Notes under the pieces: generated by a model
What the model saw: only the letters and a program-made list of their open reading frames with translations
Told to the model about the DNA's origin: nothing
Databases searched by the model: none
Program-made: the position numbers and the translations under genes
In this document: positions 33,873 through 42,856 of the stretch, piece after piece
Numbering within the stretch: position 1 is the stretch's first letter
How the letters are laid out: each line of letters opens with the position of its first letter
Assembly (NCBI RefSeq): GCF_017873095.1
Contig: NZ_JAGGJU010000008.1
Coordinates: forward strand, 62,001 to 126,000
DNA from: Heterorhizobium halophytocola
GTDB taxonomy: Bacteria; Pseudomonadota; Alphaproteobacteria; Rhizobiales; Rhizobiaceae
DNA length: 64,000 nt
Direction of reading: 5' to 3'

Positions 33873-34877
33873 ATGGCCCGCCTGCTTCCCGACCGTTTCA
33901 TTCTCATGCTGCTGAGCGCGGTGCTTCTGGCGTCGTTGCTGCCGATCACCGGCGTGCCGGCCTACTGGTTCGGCATCGCGACCAAGATCGCGATTGCGGT
34001 GCTGTTCTTCCTGCATGGCGCGCGCCTGTCGCGCGACGTGGTGATCGCCGGCATGCTGCACTGGAAGCTGCATCTGACCATCCTCGCCGTCAGCTTCGGT
34101 GTTTTTCCGCTGCTGGGCCTTGCGGTTGTCCACCTTCTGCCCTTCGACCTGCCGCAGGGATTGCTGGCCGGCATTCTGTTCGTCTGCGTGCTCCCCTCGA
34201 CGGTCCAGTCCTCGATCGCCTTTACCTCGATGGCCGGCGGAAATGTCCCGGCGGCGATCTGTGCCGCCTCGGCGTCCAATATTCTCGGCATGTTCCTGAC
34301 GCCGCTGCTCGTCGGGCTGCTGCTGGCGACCGGCACCGGCGGTGGCGGTTTCTCGCTCGATGCGCTGGAGCAGATCCTGCTGCAATTGCTGGCGCCCTTC
34401 ATTCTCGGCCAGTTGCTGGAGCCCGTGGTTGGTAAATGGGTGCGCTCGCACAAGAAGCTGCTGAACCCGATCGACCGGGGATCGATCCTGATGGTCGTCT
34501 ACCTTGCCTTTTCCGAAGCGGTGGTCGAAGGGCTTTGGCGTCAATTGGCGATCAGCGATCTTGTCGTGCTCCTGGTCGTCAACGCCGTCATTCTCGGCAT
34601 CGTGCTTGCGCTCACCATGTTCGGCAGCCGGCTCCTGGGCTTTAACAAGGCGGATGAGATCACCATCACCTTCTGCGGCTCGAAGAAGAGCCTTGCAAGC
34701 GGCGTGCCGATTGCGGGCGCCATCTTTGCCGGCCAGGGCGTCGGCGCCATCGTGCTGCCGCTGATGCTGTTTCATCAGATGCAGCTGATGGCCTGCGCGG
34801 TCATCGCCCAGCGCTATGCAGCCAAGGCGCGCGCCGCCGAGGCCGCCGAGGCGCAGGCTGCAACCCTCTCCGCGTGA
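33873..34877 (+). CDS. Bile acid:sodium symporter family transporter (YfeH-like)
   Basis: Membrane transporter, 334 residues with about ten hydrophobic segments. The family core motifs FVCVLPSTVQSSIAFTSMAGGN (residues about 106-127) and ITFCGSKKSLASGVPIAG (near 265-282) identify the YfeH/SLC10A7 branch. Members move organic anions with sodium; in bacteria substrates are mostly undefined, sometimes pantoate or other keto/hydroxy acids in related branches. The divergent LysR gene probably controls it. The C-terminus is an alanine-rich tail. Confidence 0.85.
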   Translation: MARLLPDRFILMLLSAVLLASLLPITGVPAYWFGIATKIAIAVLFFLHGARLSRDVVIAGMLHWKLHLTILAVSFGVFPLLGLAVVHLLPFDLPQGLLAGILFVCVLPSTVQSSIAFTSMAGGNVPAAICAASASNILGMFLTPLLVGLLLATGTGGGGFSLDALEQILLQLLAPFILGQLLEPVVGKWVRSHKKLLNPIDRGSILMVVYLAFSEAVVEGLWRQLAISDLVVLLVVNAVILGIVLALTMFGSRLLGFNKADEITITFCGSKKSLASGVPIAGAIFAGQGVGAIVLPLMLFHQMQLMACAVIAQRYAAKARAAEAAEAQAATLSA

Positions 34878-34937
34878 TGCCGATCCGGCCTTGAGCCCGA
34901 CCGGCGCGGCTATGGCTTGCCGCACGCGGCAATTCAG

Positions 34938-34949
34938 GTAAATATTTAC
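34938..34949. promoter_or_regulatory. LacI-type operator before the regulator gene
   Basis: GTAAATATTTAC is a perfect 12-base palindrome 50 bases before the start of the LacI-family gene. GTAAA/TTTAC arms recur before the binding-protein gene at 36102-36116, so both are candidate operators of this regulator (autoregulation here). Its A+T content stands out from the GC-rich surroundings. Confidence 0.6.
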
Positions 34950-34999
34950 TTCCTGTGTGCGGATGCATCTTGCAAGCTGCCCGGGAAGAGGGCGTGCCT

Positions 35000-36055
35000 G
35001 TGGTAACCATCAGAGAGATAGCAAAGGCGGTCGGCGTTTCGTCGGGAACGGTGTCGCGGGTGCTGAACTACGATCCGACCCTGTCGGTCTCCGCGCAAAA
35101 GCGCCAGGCTATCATCGAGACGGCCGAAGCCCTGAATTACGAGACCCCGCGCAATCGCCGGCTGGAGACCGCTGCCCATCTCCATCCGCGCCCGCTCTCC
35201 ATTCCGCGTCTGGCGATCGTCCATTTTCTCGAGCCCTCGGAAGAGCTGATCGATCCCTATTATATCGGCGTGCGCCTCGGCATCGAGAACCGCTGCCGCG
35301 AACTGAAGGCAGAGGTGGTGAAGGTCTTTCACTCCGAGGCCACGGCCGGGGCCGGCCTGCTGCAGGCCATGTCCGGGGTGATCGCGATCGGCAAGCATTC
35401 GGTCGAAGAGGTCGAATGGCTGCAGCAGTGCAGCCGGCATCTGGTGTTTGCCGACTTCGTGCCGAAGGCGCCGCAGGTCGATTGCGTTTCCAGCGACCTG
35501 GCGCAGGCAACCCGCACCCTCCTGGACGGCCTGCACGCCGCCGGTTACCGGCGGATTGCCTTTATCGGTGCCCATGATCCGATCAATGGCGACGGCAAGC
35601 TCTTCGGCGAGCGACGCTGCCGGGCCTATGTCGACTGGCAGCGCGAGCATGGCAGCTTCGATGAAAGCCTTGTGTCGCTTGGAGACCACAATACCCACGG
35701 CCAGAATCTCAGGCTCGAAGTCGGATACGAGCAGGCGCGCCGCATTCTGGCGCTGGCCGAGCGGCCGGATGCCATCATCGCTGCCAACGACAATATGGCG
35801 ATCGGTGCCTACAGGGCGATCCAGGAGGCCGGGCTGTCCGTCCCCCGCGATATTGCCGTCGTCTCCTACAACGACATTCCCGTCGCCCAATTTCTCAGCC
35901 CGCCGCTGTCGACGATGAAGATCCTCGGCGAACCGATCGGCGAAACGGCGGTCGATCTTCTGGGCGAGCGCATCAACGGGCGCACCTATGCCAAACGGGT
36001 CAGTATTCCGACCGAAATGATCTGGCGTGACAGTTGCCGCAAGCCACCGATGTGA
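35000..36055 (+). CDS. LacI-family regulator of the sugar ABC/glycosidase operon (LacR-like)
   Basis: LacI/GalR repressor, 351 residues. The N-terminal helix-turn-helix reads TIREIAKAVGVSSGTVSRVLN at residues 3-23, followed by the hinge and a periplasmic-binding-protein-like effector domain containing IAANDNMAIGAYRAIQEAG and the C-terminal LGEPIGETAVDLL. The start is GTG at 35000, with GAGGG seven bases upstream; earlier GTG codons at 34955 and 34994 are alternatives. It precedes a lacEFGZK-like operon, and palindromes with GTAAA/TTTAC arms lie before both units. The inducing sugar is unproven. Confidence 0.87.
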   Translation: MVTIREIAKAVGVSSGTVSRVLNYDPTLSVSAQKRQAIIETAEALNYETPRNRRLETAAHLHPRPLSIPRLAIVHFLEPSEELIDPYYIGVRLGIENRCRELKAEVVKVFHSEATAGAGLLQAMSGVIAIGKHSVEEVEWLQQCSRHLVFADFVPKAPQVDCVSSDLAQATRTLLDGLHAAGYRRIAFIGAHDPINGDGKLFGERRCRAYVDWQREHGSFDESLVSLGDHNTHGQNLRLEVGYEQARRILALAERPDAIIAANDNMAIGAYRAIQEAGLSVPRDIAVVSYNDIPVAQFLSPPLSTMKILGEPIGETAVDLLGERINGRTYAKRVSIPTEMIWRDSCRKPPM

Positions 36056-36101
36056 TGCCAAGCGCAAGCGCAGTCTGAGGCGAGGCGCATCGCCAAAAGC
36101 A

Positions 36102-36116
36102 AGTAAAATATTTACT
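36102..36116. promoter_or_regulatory. LacI-type operator before the sugar-binding protein gene
   Basis: AGTAAA-ATA-TTTACT, a perfect 6+3+6 repeat, lies 93 bases before the binding-protein start, in an AT-rich block immediately upstream of a CTTGCC that may be the -35 element at 36126. The arms match the site before the regulator gene, but the central spacer is one base longer. Confidence 0.58.
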
Positions 36117-36208
36117 AAAAATTTTCTTGCCTTTGCCTGGATTTGAGGTCTTACTTAGGGTTGTGGGCTGGGAGAGAGGCCCGGATTTCTGTTTCTTGGG
36201 AGGGAAGC

Positions 36209-37477
36209 ATGGAACACACAGCCGTTTTGAAATGCACGAAACTGACGTTGCTGGCCTGCGCCGGCGCATGGTTTGCCGGGCCGGTGCTCGCCGGCGAGAT
36301 CACCGTCTGGTGCTGGGATCCGAATTTCAACGTCGCGATCATGAAGGAAGCCGGCGAGCGCTACACCGCCAAGCATCCCGACACCACGTTCAACGTCGTC
36401 GATTTCGCCAAGGCCGATGTCGAGCAGAAGCTGCAGACGGCGCTCGCCTCGGGCACCACCAGCGCCCTGCCGGATATCGTCCTGATCGAGGATTACGGCG
36501 CGCAGAAATACCTGCAATCCTTTCCCGGCGCCTTTGCGCCGATGACCGACAAGGTCGATTACTCGAAATTCGCCCCCTACAAGGTCGAGGTGATGACGGT
36601 GGACGGCGAGGTCTACGGCATGCCGTTCGATTCCGGCGTCACCGGGCTCTTTTACCGTCGCGACTATCTGGAGCAGGCCGGCTACAAGCCGGACGACCTG
36701 CAGAACCTCACCTGGGATCGCTATATCGAGATCGGCAAGGACGTCACCGAAAAGACCGGTCACCAGTGGACGACGCTCGACCTGAATGACGGCGGCATGA
36801 CGCGCATCATGATGCAGACCGACGGCAAATGGTATTTCGACGGGGACGGCAATCTGGCGATCCAGGACAATGACGCCCTGAAGGCGGCGCTCGAAGCCCA
36901 GGCAAAGGAGGTCCAGGCAAAAATCGTCAAGCCGGCAACCGGCTGGGCCGATTATGTCCAGGCCTTTACCGGCGGTGACGTGGCAACGGTCGTCACCGGT
37001 GTCTGGATCACCGGCTCGATCAAGGCGCAGGCCGAACAGTCCGGCAAATGGGGTATCGCCCCGACGCCGCGTCTCGACCTCGACGGTGCGGTCAACGCCT
37101 CCAATCTCGGCGGTTCCAGCTGGTATGTGCTGGCGGGTTCGCCGGAAAAGGACCAGGCGATCGACTTCCTCAACGAGATCTATGCCAAGGACATGGACTT
37201 CTACCAGAAGATCCTGACCGAACGGGGCGCCGTCGGATCGCTGCTCGCCGCGCGCGAGGGTGAGGCCTATCAGAAGGCCGACGATTTCTTCGGCGGCGAT
37301 CAGGTCTGGCAGAGCTTCTCCGACTGGCTCGGCCAGGTGCCGCCGGTCAATTACGGCATCTTCACCAACGAGATGGACAGCGCCGTGACCGCCAACCTGT
37401 CGGCGCTTGCCGGCGGAGCGCCGATCGACCAGACGCTGCAGGCGATCAACGATCAGGCCGAGCAGCAGATCCAGTGA
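36209..37477 (+). CDS. lacE: Sugar ABC importer substrate-binding protein (LacE-like)
   Basis: CUT1 family binding protein, 422 residues. The signal peptide spans residues 1-28 (ending PVLA), with mature start GEITVWCWDPNFN. The motif GVTGLFYRRDYLEQAGYKPDDL and the C-terminal NEIYAKDMDFYQKIL fit lactose/oligosaccharide binding proteins. GGGAGGG precedes the start. Gene order binding protein, two permeases, GH2 enzyme, ATPase equals the lacEFGZK operon of Agrobacterium and Sinorhizobium, so lactose or another beta-galactoside is the best guess, though only by synteny. Confidence 0.8.
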   Translation: MEHTAVLKCTKLTLLACAGAWFAGPVLAGEITVWCWDPNFNVAIMKEAGERYTAKHPDTTFNVVDFAKADVEQKLQTALASGTTSALPDIVLIEDYGAQKYLQSFPGAFAPMTDKVDYSKFAPYKVEVMTVDGEVYGMPFDSGVTGLFYRRDYLEQAGYKPDDLQNLTWDRYIEIGKDVTEKTGHQWTTLDLNDGGMTRIMMQTDGKWYFDGDGNLAIQDNDALKAALEAQAKEVQAKIVKPATGWADYVQAFTGGDVATVVTGVWITGSIKAQAEQSGKWGIAPTPRLDLDGAVNASNLGGSSWYVLAGSPEKDQAIDFLNEIYAKDMDFYQKILTERGAVGSLLAAREGEAYQKADDFFGGDQVWQSFSDWLGQVPPVNYGIFTNEMDSAVTANLSALAGGAPIDQTLQAINDQAEQQIQ

Positions 37478-37485
37478 GACCAGCC

Positions 37486-37509
37486 TGCGGGCAGCCCGTT
37501 CTGCCCGCA
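37486..37509 (+). promoter_or_regulatory. Stem-loop after the lacE-like gene
   Basis: A perfect nine-pair stem (37486-37494 with 37501-37509) around a six-base loop begins 8 bases after the binding-protein stop. A second, imperfect hairpin follows at about 37518-37554. No T-run. Position matches the hairpins after the other binding-protein genes. Confidence 0.6.
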
Positions 37510-37574
37510 CCTCCCCGGGACTGCGGCATCCCTTGAGGGTGTCGCGGTCCTGGAGGATGACCGGCCAAACGATC

Positions 37575-37602
37575 ATTCCACCAGATGAATTCCACCAGTT
37601 GA
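37575..37602 (+). repeat. 14-bp tandem duplication before the lacF-like gene
   Basis: ATTCCACCAGATGA is followed directly by ATTCCACCAGTTGA (13 of 14 identical), ending just before the GAGG ribosome site of the permease gene. It may be a slippage product that changes spacing or secondary structure at the translation start. Confidence 0.7.
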
Positions 37603-37616
37603 GGTGAAGCCTGACC

Positions 37617-38513
37617 ATGCCCGCCAATCGCGCCCGCAATAGAAGCCGCTATTACGACGCCAATGGCTGGCTGTTCGTCGGCCCGGCCCTGGCGCTGATC
37701 TGCCTGTTCATGGTCTATCCGATCATCCGCTCCCTCATCCTGTCGCTCTATAGCGGGCGCGGCATGCTGCTGAAATTTGCCGGTACCGCCAATATCGAGC
37801 GGCTGTTCAACGACGCGGTGTTCCTGAAGGCGCTGGCCAACACGATCACCTATTTCGTCATCCAGGTGCCGATCATGATCGTTCTGGCGCTGGTGCTTGC
37901 CTATGCGCTGAACAATCCGCGGCTGAAGTTTCGCGGCTTCTTTCGCACGGCGATCTTTCTGCCCTGCGTCTCCTCGCTGGTGGCCTACTCCATCCTGTTC
38001 AAGAGCATGTTTGCCGTCGACGGCGTGGTCAATGGCGCGCTTTCCAGCCTGGGCTTCATCGACGCGCCGATCAACTGGCTGACCGATCCGTTCTGGGCCA
38101 AGGTGCTGGTGATCACCGCAATCACCTGGCGCTGGACCGGCTACAACATGATCTTCTATCTCGCCGCATTGCAGAACATCGATCCGTCGATCGACGAGGC
38201 CGCTCGAATGGATGGCGTGCCCGCCTGGCGCCGTTTCCTGCACCTGACGATCCCGATGCTGAAGCCGGTGATCCTGTTTACCACCATCACCTCGACGATC
38301 GGCACGCTGCAGCTGTTCGACGAGGTCTACAATCTGACCGAAGGCAAGGGCGGCCCGGCCAATGCGACGCTGACGCTGTCGCTTTACATCTATAATCTCA
38401 CCTTCCGCTTCATGCCGAGCTTCGGCTATGCCGCGACCGTCTCCTACGTGATCGTCGTCATGGTGGCCCTGCTGTCGCTGATCCAGTTCTACCTGGCGAG
38501 GGAGCGCAAATGA
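37617..38513 (+). CDS. lacF: Sugar ABC importer permease (LacF-like)
   Basis: MalF-type CUT1 permease, 298 residues with six membrane segments. The N-terminus is polar (MPANRARNRSRYYDANGW) before the first helix; the EAA loop reads SIDEAARMDGVPAWRRFLHLTIP and is followed by GGPANATLTLSLYIYN. GAGG precedes the start. The stop overlaps the next permease start as ATGA. Brings the sugar delivered by the LacE-like protein across the inner membrane. Confidence 0.82.
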   Translation: MPANRARNRSRYYDANGWLFVGPALALICLFMVYPIIRSLILSLYSGRGMLLKFAGTANIERLFNDAVFLKALANTITYFVIQVPIMIVLALVLAYALNNPRLKFRGFFRTAIFLPCVSSLVAYSILFKSMFAVDGVVNGALSSLGFIDAPINWLTDPFWAKVLVITAITWRWTGYNMIFYLAALQNIDPSIDEAARMDGVPAWRRFLHLTIPMLKPVILFTTITSTIGTLQLFDEVYNLTEGKGGPANATLTLSLYIYNLTFRFMPSFGYAATVSYVIVVMVALLSLIQFYLARERK

Positions 38514-39334
38514 CCCGTACCCGCGCCGCTCGCCTTGCCGGATCTGCCCTGCGCTACGGGCTGTTGAGCCTTGCAGCCTTTGTGTCGATCTTCCCCTTCG
38601 TCTGGATGCTGATCGGCGCCACAAACACCACCGCCGACATCATCGTCGGCAAGGTGAGCTTCGGCAACGCGCTTGTGCGCAATATCGAGAGCTTCGTCTC
38701 CCAGGTCGATGTGCCCCTGGTGATGTGGAATTCGCTGAAGGTGACGCTGCTCGGCACGGCGCTCACCATCCTCGTGTCGTCCATGGCCGGCTATGGTTTC
38801 GAGATGTTCCGCTCGAAGCTGCGCGACCGGCTCTATGTCGTCGTGCTGCTGACGCTGATGGTGCCGTTCGCCGCCCTGATGATCCCGCTCTTCATGCTGA
38901 TGGCCAAGGCGCATCTGATCGACACCCATATCGCGATCATCCTGCCGACCATCGCCTGGGCCTTCATGATCTTCTACTTCCGCCAGGCGACGAAATCCTT
39001 CCCGCGGGAACTGCGCGATGCCGCCAAGGTCGACGGCCTGAAGGAATGGCAGATCTTCCTCTATATCTACGTGCCGGTGATGCGCTCGACCTACGCCGCC
39101 GCCTTCGTCATCATCTTCATGACGAACTGGAACAACTATCTCTGGCCGCTGATCGTGCTGCAGTCGAACGACACCAAGACGATCACGCTGGTCATCTCCT
39201 CGCTCGCCTCGGCCTATTTTCCGGATTACGGGACCGTCATGGTCGGCACGATCCTCGCCATTCTCCCCACCCTCATCGTCTTCTTCGCCATGCAGCGCCA
39301 GTTCGTCCAGGGCATGCTTGGCTCGGTCAAATAG
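38510..39334 (+). CDS. lacG: Sugar ABC importer permease (LacG-like)
   Basis: MalG-type CUT1 permease, 274 residues. Landmarks are SIFPFVWMLIGATN near the N-terminus, the EAA loop ELRDAAKVDGLKEWQIFLYIYVP and NWNNYLWPLIVLQS. The C-terminus ends FAMQRQFVQGMLGSVK, the usual MalG ending that contacts the ATPase. The ATG overlaps the previous stop, and the glycosidase gene begins 8 bases after its stop, supporting a single operon. Confidence 0.82.
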   Translation: MTRTRAARLAGSALRYGLLSLAAFVSIFPFVWMLIGATNTTADIIVGKVSFGNALVRNIESFVSQVDVPLVMWNSLKVTLLGTALTILVSSMAGYGFEMFRSKLRDRLYVVVLLTLMVPFAALMIPLFMLMAKAHLIDTHIAIILPTIAWAFMIFYFRQATKSFPRELRDAAKVDGLKEWQIFLYIYVPVMRSTYAAAFVIIFMTNWNNYLWPLIVLQSNDTKTITLVISSLASAYFPDYGTVMVGTILAILPTLIVFFAMQRQFVQGMLGSVK

Positions 39335-39342
39335 GATTGGTC

Positions 39343-41589
39343 ATGCGCGTATTTCAAAAATGCAATGCCGGCTGGGTCTTCAGGGCGGGCTTCGAACCGG
39401 GCTGGACTAGCGCCCTGCAGGCGGGCGAGACGGTGATGCTGCCGCACACGGCCGTCGAGCTGCCCTACAATTATTTCGACGAGACCACCTATCAACGCGC
39501 CTTCACCTATCAGAAGATCATCGCCTACGATCCTTCCTTCGATGGCCGCGAGGTGTGCCTGGTCTTCGACGGGGCCATGGCCGACGCCGTGGTCTGGCTG
39601 AACGGGGCGGAGATCGTCGCCCACAAGGACGGCTACACGCCCTTCGAGGCGCGGCTGACGCCACATCTGAAACCGGGCGACAATCTGCTGACGGTGAAGA
39701 TCGACGGTTCGGAAAACCCCGAGATCCCGCCGTTCGGCGGCCAGATCGACTATCTGACCTATGCCGGCATCTACCGCGATGTCTGGTTGAAGGTGACGGC
39801 CCCCGTGTCGATCGCCAACGTCAAGATCGAGACCCCGGAGGCGCTGGCCGCCAGCAAGACGGTGACGGCGCGGATCTTTCTCGCCAATCCGCACGCGCAG
39901 GACGTGTCGGGCAAGGTCCAAGTAACGATCTCCGGTGTGAATGGGCAGGCCATCGCATCGGCCGAGGCCGATGTCTCCGGCACGGAGGTCACCGTGGCGC
40001 TTTCCGATATAGCCGGAGCAGACCTCTGGGACATCGACAATCCGGTTCTCTACACGCTGACAGCGACCATCGAGACCGCCGCCGGTATGGACAGTCTTTC
40101 GTGCCGCTTCGGCTTTCGCACGGCGCAGTTTACCACCGAAGGCTTCTTCCTGAACGGCAAGCTGTTGAAGCTGCGCGGTCTCAACCGGCATCAGTGCTGG
40201 CCGCATCTCGGCTATGCCATGGGCAAGCGCGGTCAGGAAAAGGATGCCGACATCCTGAAATACGACCTGCGCTGCAACATTGCCCGGACCTCGCATTACC
40301 CCCAGTCGCCCTATTTCCTCGATCGCTGCGACGAGATCGGGCTGCTGGTCTTCGAGGAAATTCCGGGCTGGCAGCATATCGGCGGTAAGGCCTGGCAGGC
40401 CGAATCGATCGAGAACGTGCGCCGCATGGTCGAGCGCGACTGGAACCATCCCTCGATCATCATCTGGGGCGTGCGGATCAACGAGAGCCAGGACAACCAC
40501 GACTTCTATGCCGAGACCAACCGGCTCGCCCGCGAACTCGATGCCACGCGCCAGACCGGCGGCGTGCGCTTCATCACCGAGAGCGAGATGCTGGAAGACG
40601 TCTATACGATGAACGACTTCATTCTCGGGCAGGAGGAACTGCCGGGCAGCAACCGCGAACGCACCGTGTTGCGACCGCAGTCGGAGACGACGGGTCTTGC
40701 GCACAAGGTGCCCTACATGATCACCGAATATAACGGCCACATGTATCCGACCAAGCGCTTCGACCAGGAGCAGCGCCAGGCCGAGCATGTGACCCGCCAT
40801 CTGGCCATACTGGACGCGGCGGCGGGCGACCCGTCGATTTCCGGTTCGACCGGCTGGTGCATGTTCGATTACAACACCCACAAGGATTTCGGCTCGGGCG
40901 ACCGGATCTGCTACCACGGCGTCACCGACATGTACCGCGAACCGAAATTCGCAGCCTATGCCTATGCTTCGCAGGGCGATCTGGCCGGCGGCGTCGTGCT
41001 TCAGCCGGTGACGTTCTGGGCCCGCGGCGAGCGCAATATCGGTGGTGTGCTGCCGCTGATCATCCTGACCAACTGCGACTATGTCGAGATCACCTTCGGC
41101 GACTTTTCACCGAAGCGGATCGCGCCCGATCGCGAGACCTACCCGCATCTGCCGCATCCGCCCGTGATCGTCGACCTGCGCTCCGTCACCCGCGAGGAGT
41201 TTGGTACGTGGGGCCGCATCTGGCGGGATGGCCTCATCACCGGCTATCTGGGGGGCGAGAAGGTCGCCGAGGTCCGCATGCCCGGCAATCCGCTGCCGAC
41301 GACGCTGGAGGTGGTGCCCGATGCCGTCGATCTGTTGGCCGGCGAGAAGGACTGTGTGCGGGTCATCCTGCGGGCTCTCGATCAGCACGGCAATCTTCTG
41401 CCATTTTTCGACGACCCGGTGGAGCTCAGCCTCCAGGGGCCGGGCCGGATCGTCGGGCCTGAGCTGGTGATGCTGAAAGGCGGTGCGGCGGGGGTCTATG
41501 TCGAGGCCGGCGACGTTGCGGGTCCCTTGACGTTGACGGCCAAATGCCGGCCATTCGGCGCGCAGTCGATCACCTTCAGGGTCGGGTGA
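39343..41589 (+). CDS. lacZ: Glycoside hydrolase family 2 enzyme (probable beta-galactosidase)
   Basis: Cytoplasmic GH2 retaining glycosidase, 748 residues. Sugar-binding, immunoglobulin-like and TIM-barrel domains follow in order. The catalytic acid/base is E381 in WGVRINESQD and the nucleophile E462 in YMITEYNGHMYP. LNRHQCWPHLGYAMG is the barrel entry motif. It is far shorter than E. coli LacZ (1023) and lacks its fifth domain. The start at 39343 was chosen over the open frame upstream, which overlaps the permease. No signal peptide. Sited inside the importer operon, it should hydrolyse the imported disaccharide; GH2 also covers glucuronidases and mannosidases. Confidence 0.8.
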   Translation: MRVFQKCNAGWVFRAGFEPGWTSALQAGETVMLPHTAVELPYNYFDETTYQRAFTYQKIIAYDPSFDGREVCLVFDGAMADAVVWLNGAEIVAHKDGYTPFEARLTPHLKPGDNLLTVKIDGSENPEIPPFGGQIDYLTYAGIYRDVWLKVTAPVSIANVKIETPEALAASKTVTARIFLANPHAQDVSGKVQVTISGVNGQAIASAEADVSGTEVTVALSDIAGADLWDIDNPVLYTLTATIETAAGMDSLSCRFGFRTAQFTTEGFFLNGKLLKLRGLNRHQCWPHLGYAMGKRGQEKDADILKYDLRCNIARTSHYPQSPYFLDRCDEIGLLVFEEIPGWQHIGGKAWQAESIENVRRMVERDWNHPSIIIWGVRINESQDNHDFYAETNRLARELDATRQTGGVRFITESEMLEDVYTMNDFILGQEELPGSNRERTVLRPQSETTGLAHKVPYMITEYNGHMYPTKRFDQEQRQAEHVTRHLAILDAAAGDPSISGSTGWCMFDYNTHKDFGSGDRICYHGVTDMYREPKFAAYAYASQGDLAGGVVLQPVTFWARGERNIGGVLPLIILTNCDYVEITFGDFSPKRIAPDRETYPHLPHPPVIVDLRSVTREEFGTWGRIWRDGLITGYLGGEKVAEVRMPGNPLPTTLEVVPDAVDLLAGEKDCVRVILRALDQHGNLLPFFDDPVELSLQGPGRIVGPELVMLKGGAAGVYVEAGDVAGPLTLTAKCRPFGAQSITFRVG

Positions 41590-41599
41590 GGGCGGCGGC

Positions 41600-42685
41600 A
41601 TGGCAGACGTCCGGCTTTCGTCCATCGCCAAGAGTTTCGGGGCGCTCACCGTCGTTCGCAACGTCGATCTGGAGATCGCTTCGGGTGAACTGGTGGTCTT
41701 CGTCGGTCCATCGGGCTGCGGCAAATCCACGCTGTTGCGGATGATCGCCGGCCTGGAGCCGATCTCGCAGGGAAAACTGATGATCGGCGGCGCCGACATG
41801 ACCGATGTCGATCCGGCCAAGCGCGGGATTGCCATGGTGTTTCAGAGCTATGCGCTTTACCCGCATATGACGGTGCGCGAAAACATGGGCTTTGCCCTGC
41901 GCTTTGCCGGCATGCCGAAAGCCGAAATCGCCGAGCGCGTTGCCTCCGCGGCAAAGATCCTCGAGCTCGATGCCCTGATGGAGCGCAAGCCGGGTGCCCT
42001 GTCGGGTGGCCAGCGACAGCGCGTCGCGATCGGCCGCGCCATCGTGCGCCATCCGGATGTCTTCCTGTTCGACGAGCCGCTGTCCAATCTCGATGCCGAG
42101 CTGCGCGTTCACATGCGCGCCGAGATCGCCGACCTGCACAACCGCCTGAAGTCGACGATGATCTACGTGACCCATGACCAGGTCGAGGCGATGACCCTGG
42201 CCGACCGCATCGTGGTGCTGAAAAAGGGCGAGGTCGAGCAGGTGGGCTCGCCGCTCGACGTCTATAACAGGCCTGCTAATCTGTTCGTTGCCGGCTTTAT
42301 CGGTTCGCCGCGGATGAATTTCCTGCCGGCGATGCTGGGCGCTGCCGGAGACGGCAAGGTCGAGATCGCGATCGCGGGCGGTGATGCGGTGGTCATCGAC
42401 TGGGCCGGCGAGTTGCCCGTTGAAAACGTCCGGGTGACCACCGGTGTTCGGCCGCAAAACGTGCGGCTGGCAGCCGACGGCGAACCGGGTGTCCGTGCGA
42501 CCGTGGAGCTGGTCGAATCGCTCGGTGCCGAAACCGTCCTGCATCTGCGGCTCTCGGGCGGCGACGCCGTACTGGCGGTGCTGCCCGGCCAGCAGGCGTT
42601 GCGGGTCGGGGCCGCCGTTCGCCTGACATTCGACAGCGCGGCGCTGCACGTGTTTGGCAAGGACGAGCGCAGGATCGGTCCCTGA
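41600..42685 (+). CDS. lacK: Sugar ABC importer ATPase (LacK-like)
   Basis: MalK-type ATPase, 361 residues. Walker [10 protein letters not shown] is at residues 37-45, the signature [16 protein letters not shown] near 135, Walker [14 protein letters not shown] and the switch YVTHDQVEAM follow. The C-terminal TOBE-like domain contains RPANLFVAGFIGSPRMNFLPA and TTGVRPQNVRLA. It ends the operon 10 bases after the glycosidase gene and is a close relative of the UgpC-like ATPase at the window's left end; such subunits can be shared among importers. Confidence 0.87.
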   Translation: MADVRLSSIAKSFGALTVVRNVDLEIASGELVVFVGPSGCGKSTLLRMIAGLEPISQGKLMIGGADMTDVDPAKRGIAMVFQSYALYPHMTVRENMGFALRFAGMPKAEIAERVASAAKILELDALMERKPGALSGGQRQRVAIGRAIVRHPDVFLFDEPLSNLDAELRVHMRAEIADLHNRLKSTMIYVTHDQVEAMTLADRIVVLKKGEVEQVGSPLDVYNRPANLFVAGFIGSPRMNFLPAMLGAAGDGKVEIAIAGGDAVVIDWAGELPVENVRVTTGVRPQNVRLAADGEPGVRATVELVESLGAETVLHLRLSGGDAVLAVLPGQQALRVGAAVRLTFDSAALHVFGKDERRIGP

Positions 42686-42856
42686 CACCGTACCGCCGCA
42701 GGCCCCCGGTGGCTTGGCCTCCCGCCTGTTTCTGGGTATGACGGCGTCGATCGGGGCGTTCATGCGACAGATCGGGCTTCGCGCACCGGGCGTTTGCCCG
42801 TGCGAACCATAGGTCGCAGACAGTCGTCCCCTTGCAGACAGTGATCGAGGCCAGAC

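Noticed and set aside
42686..42856. Possible riboswitch before the CynX-like MFS gene
   Set aside because: Only one bulged GC hairpin is visible; I could not match any known aptamer consensus or expression platform.
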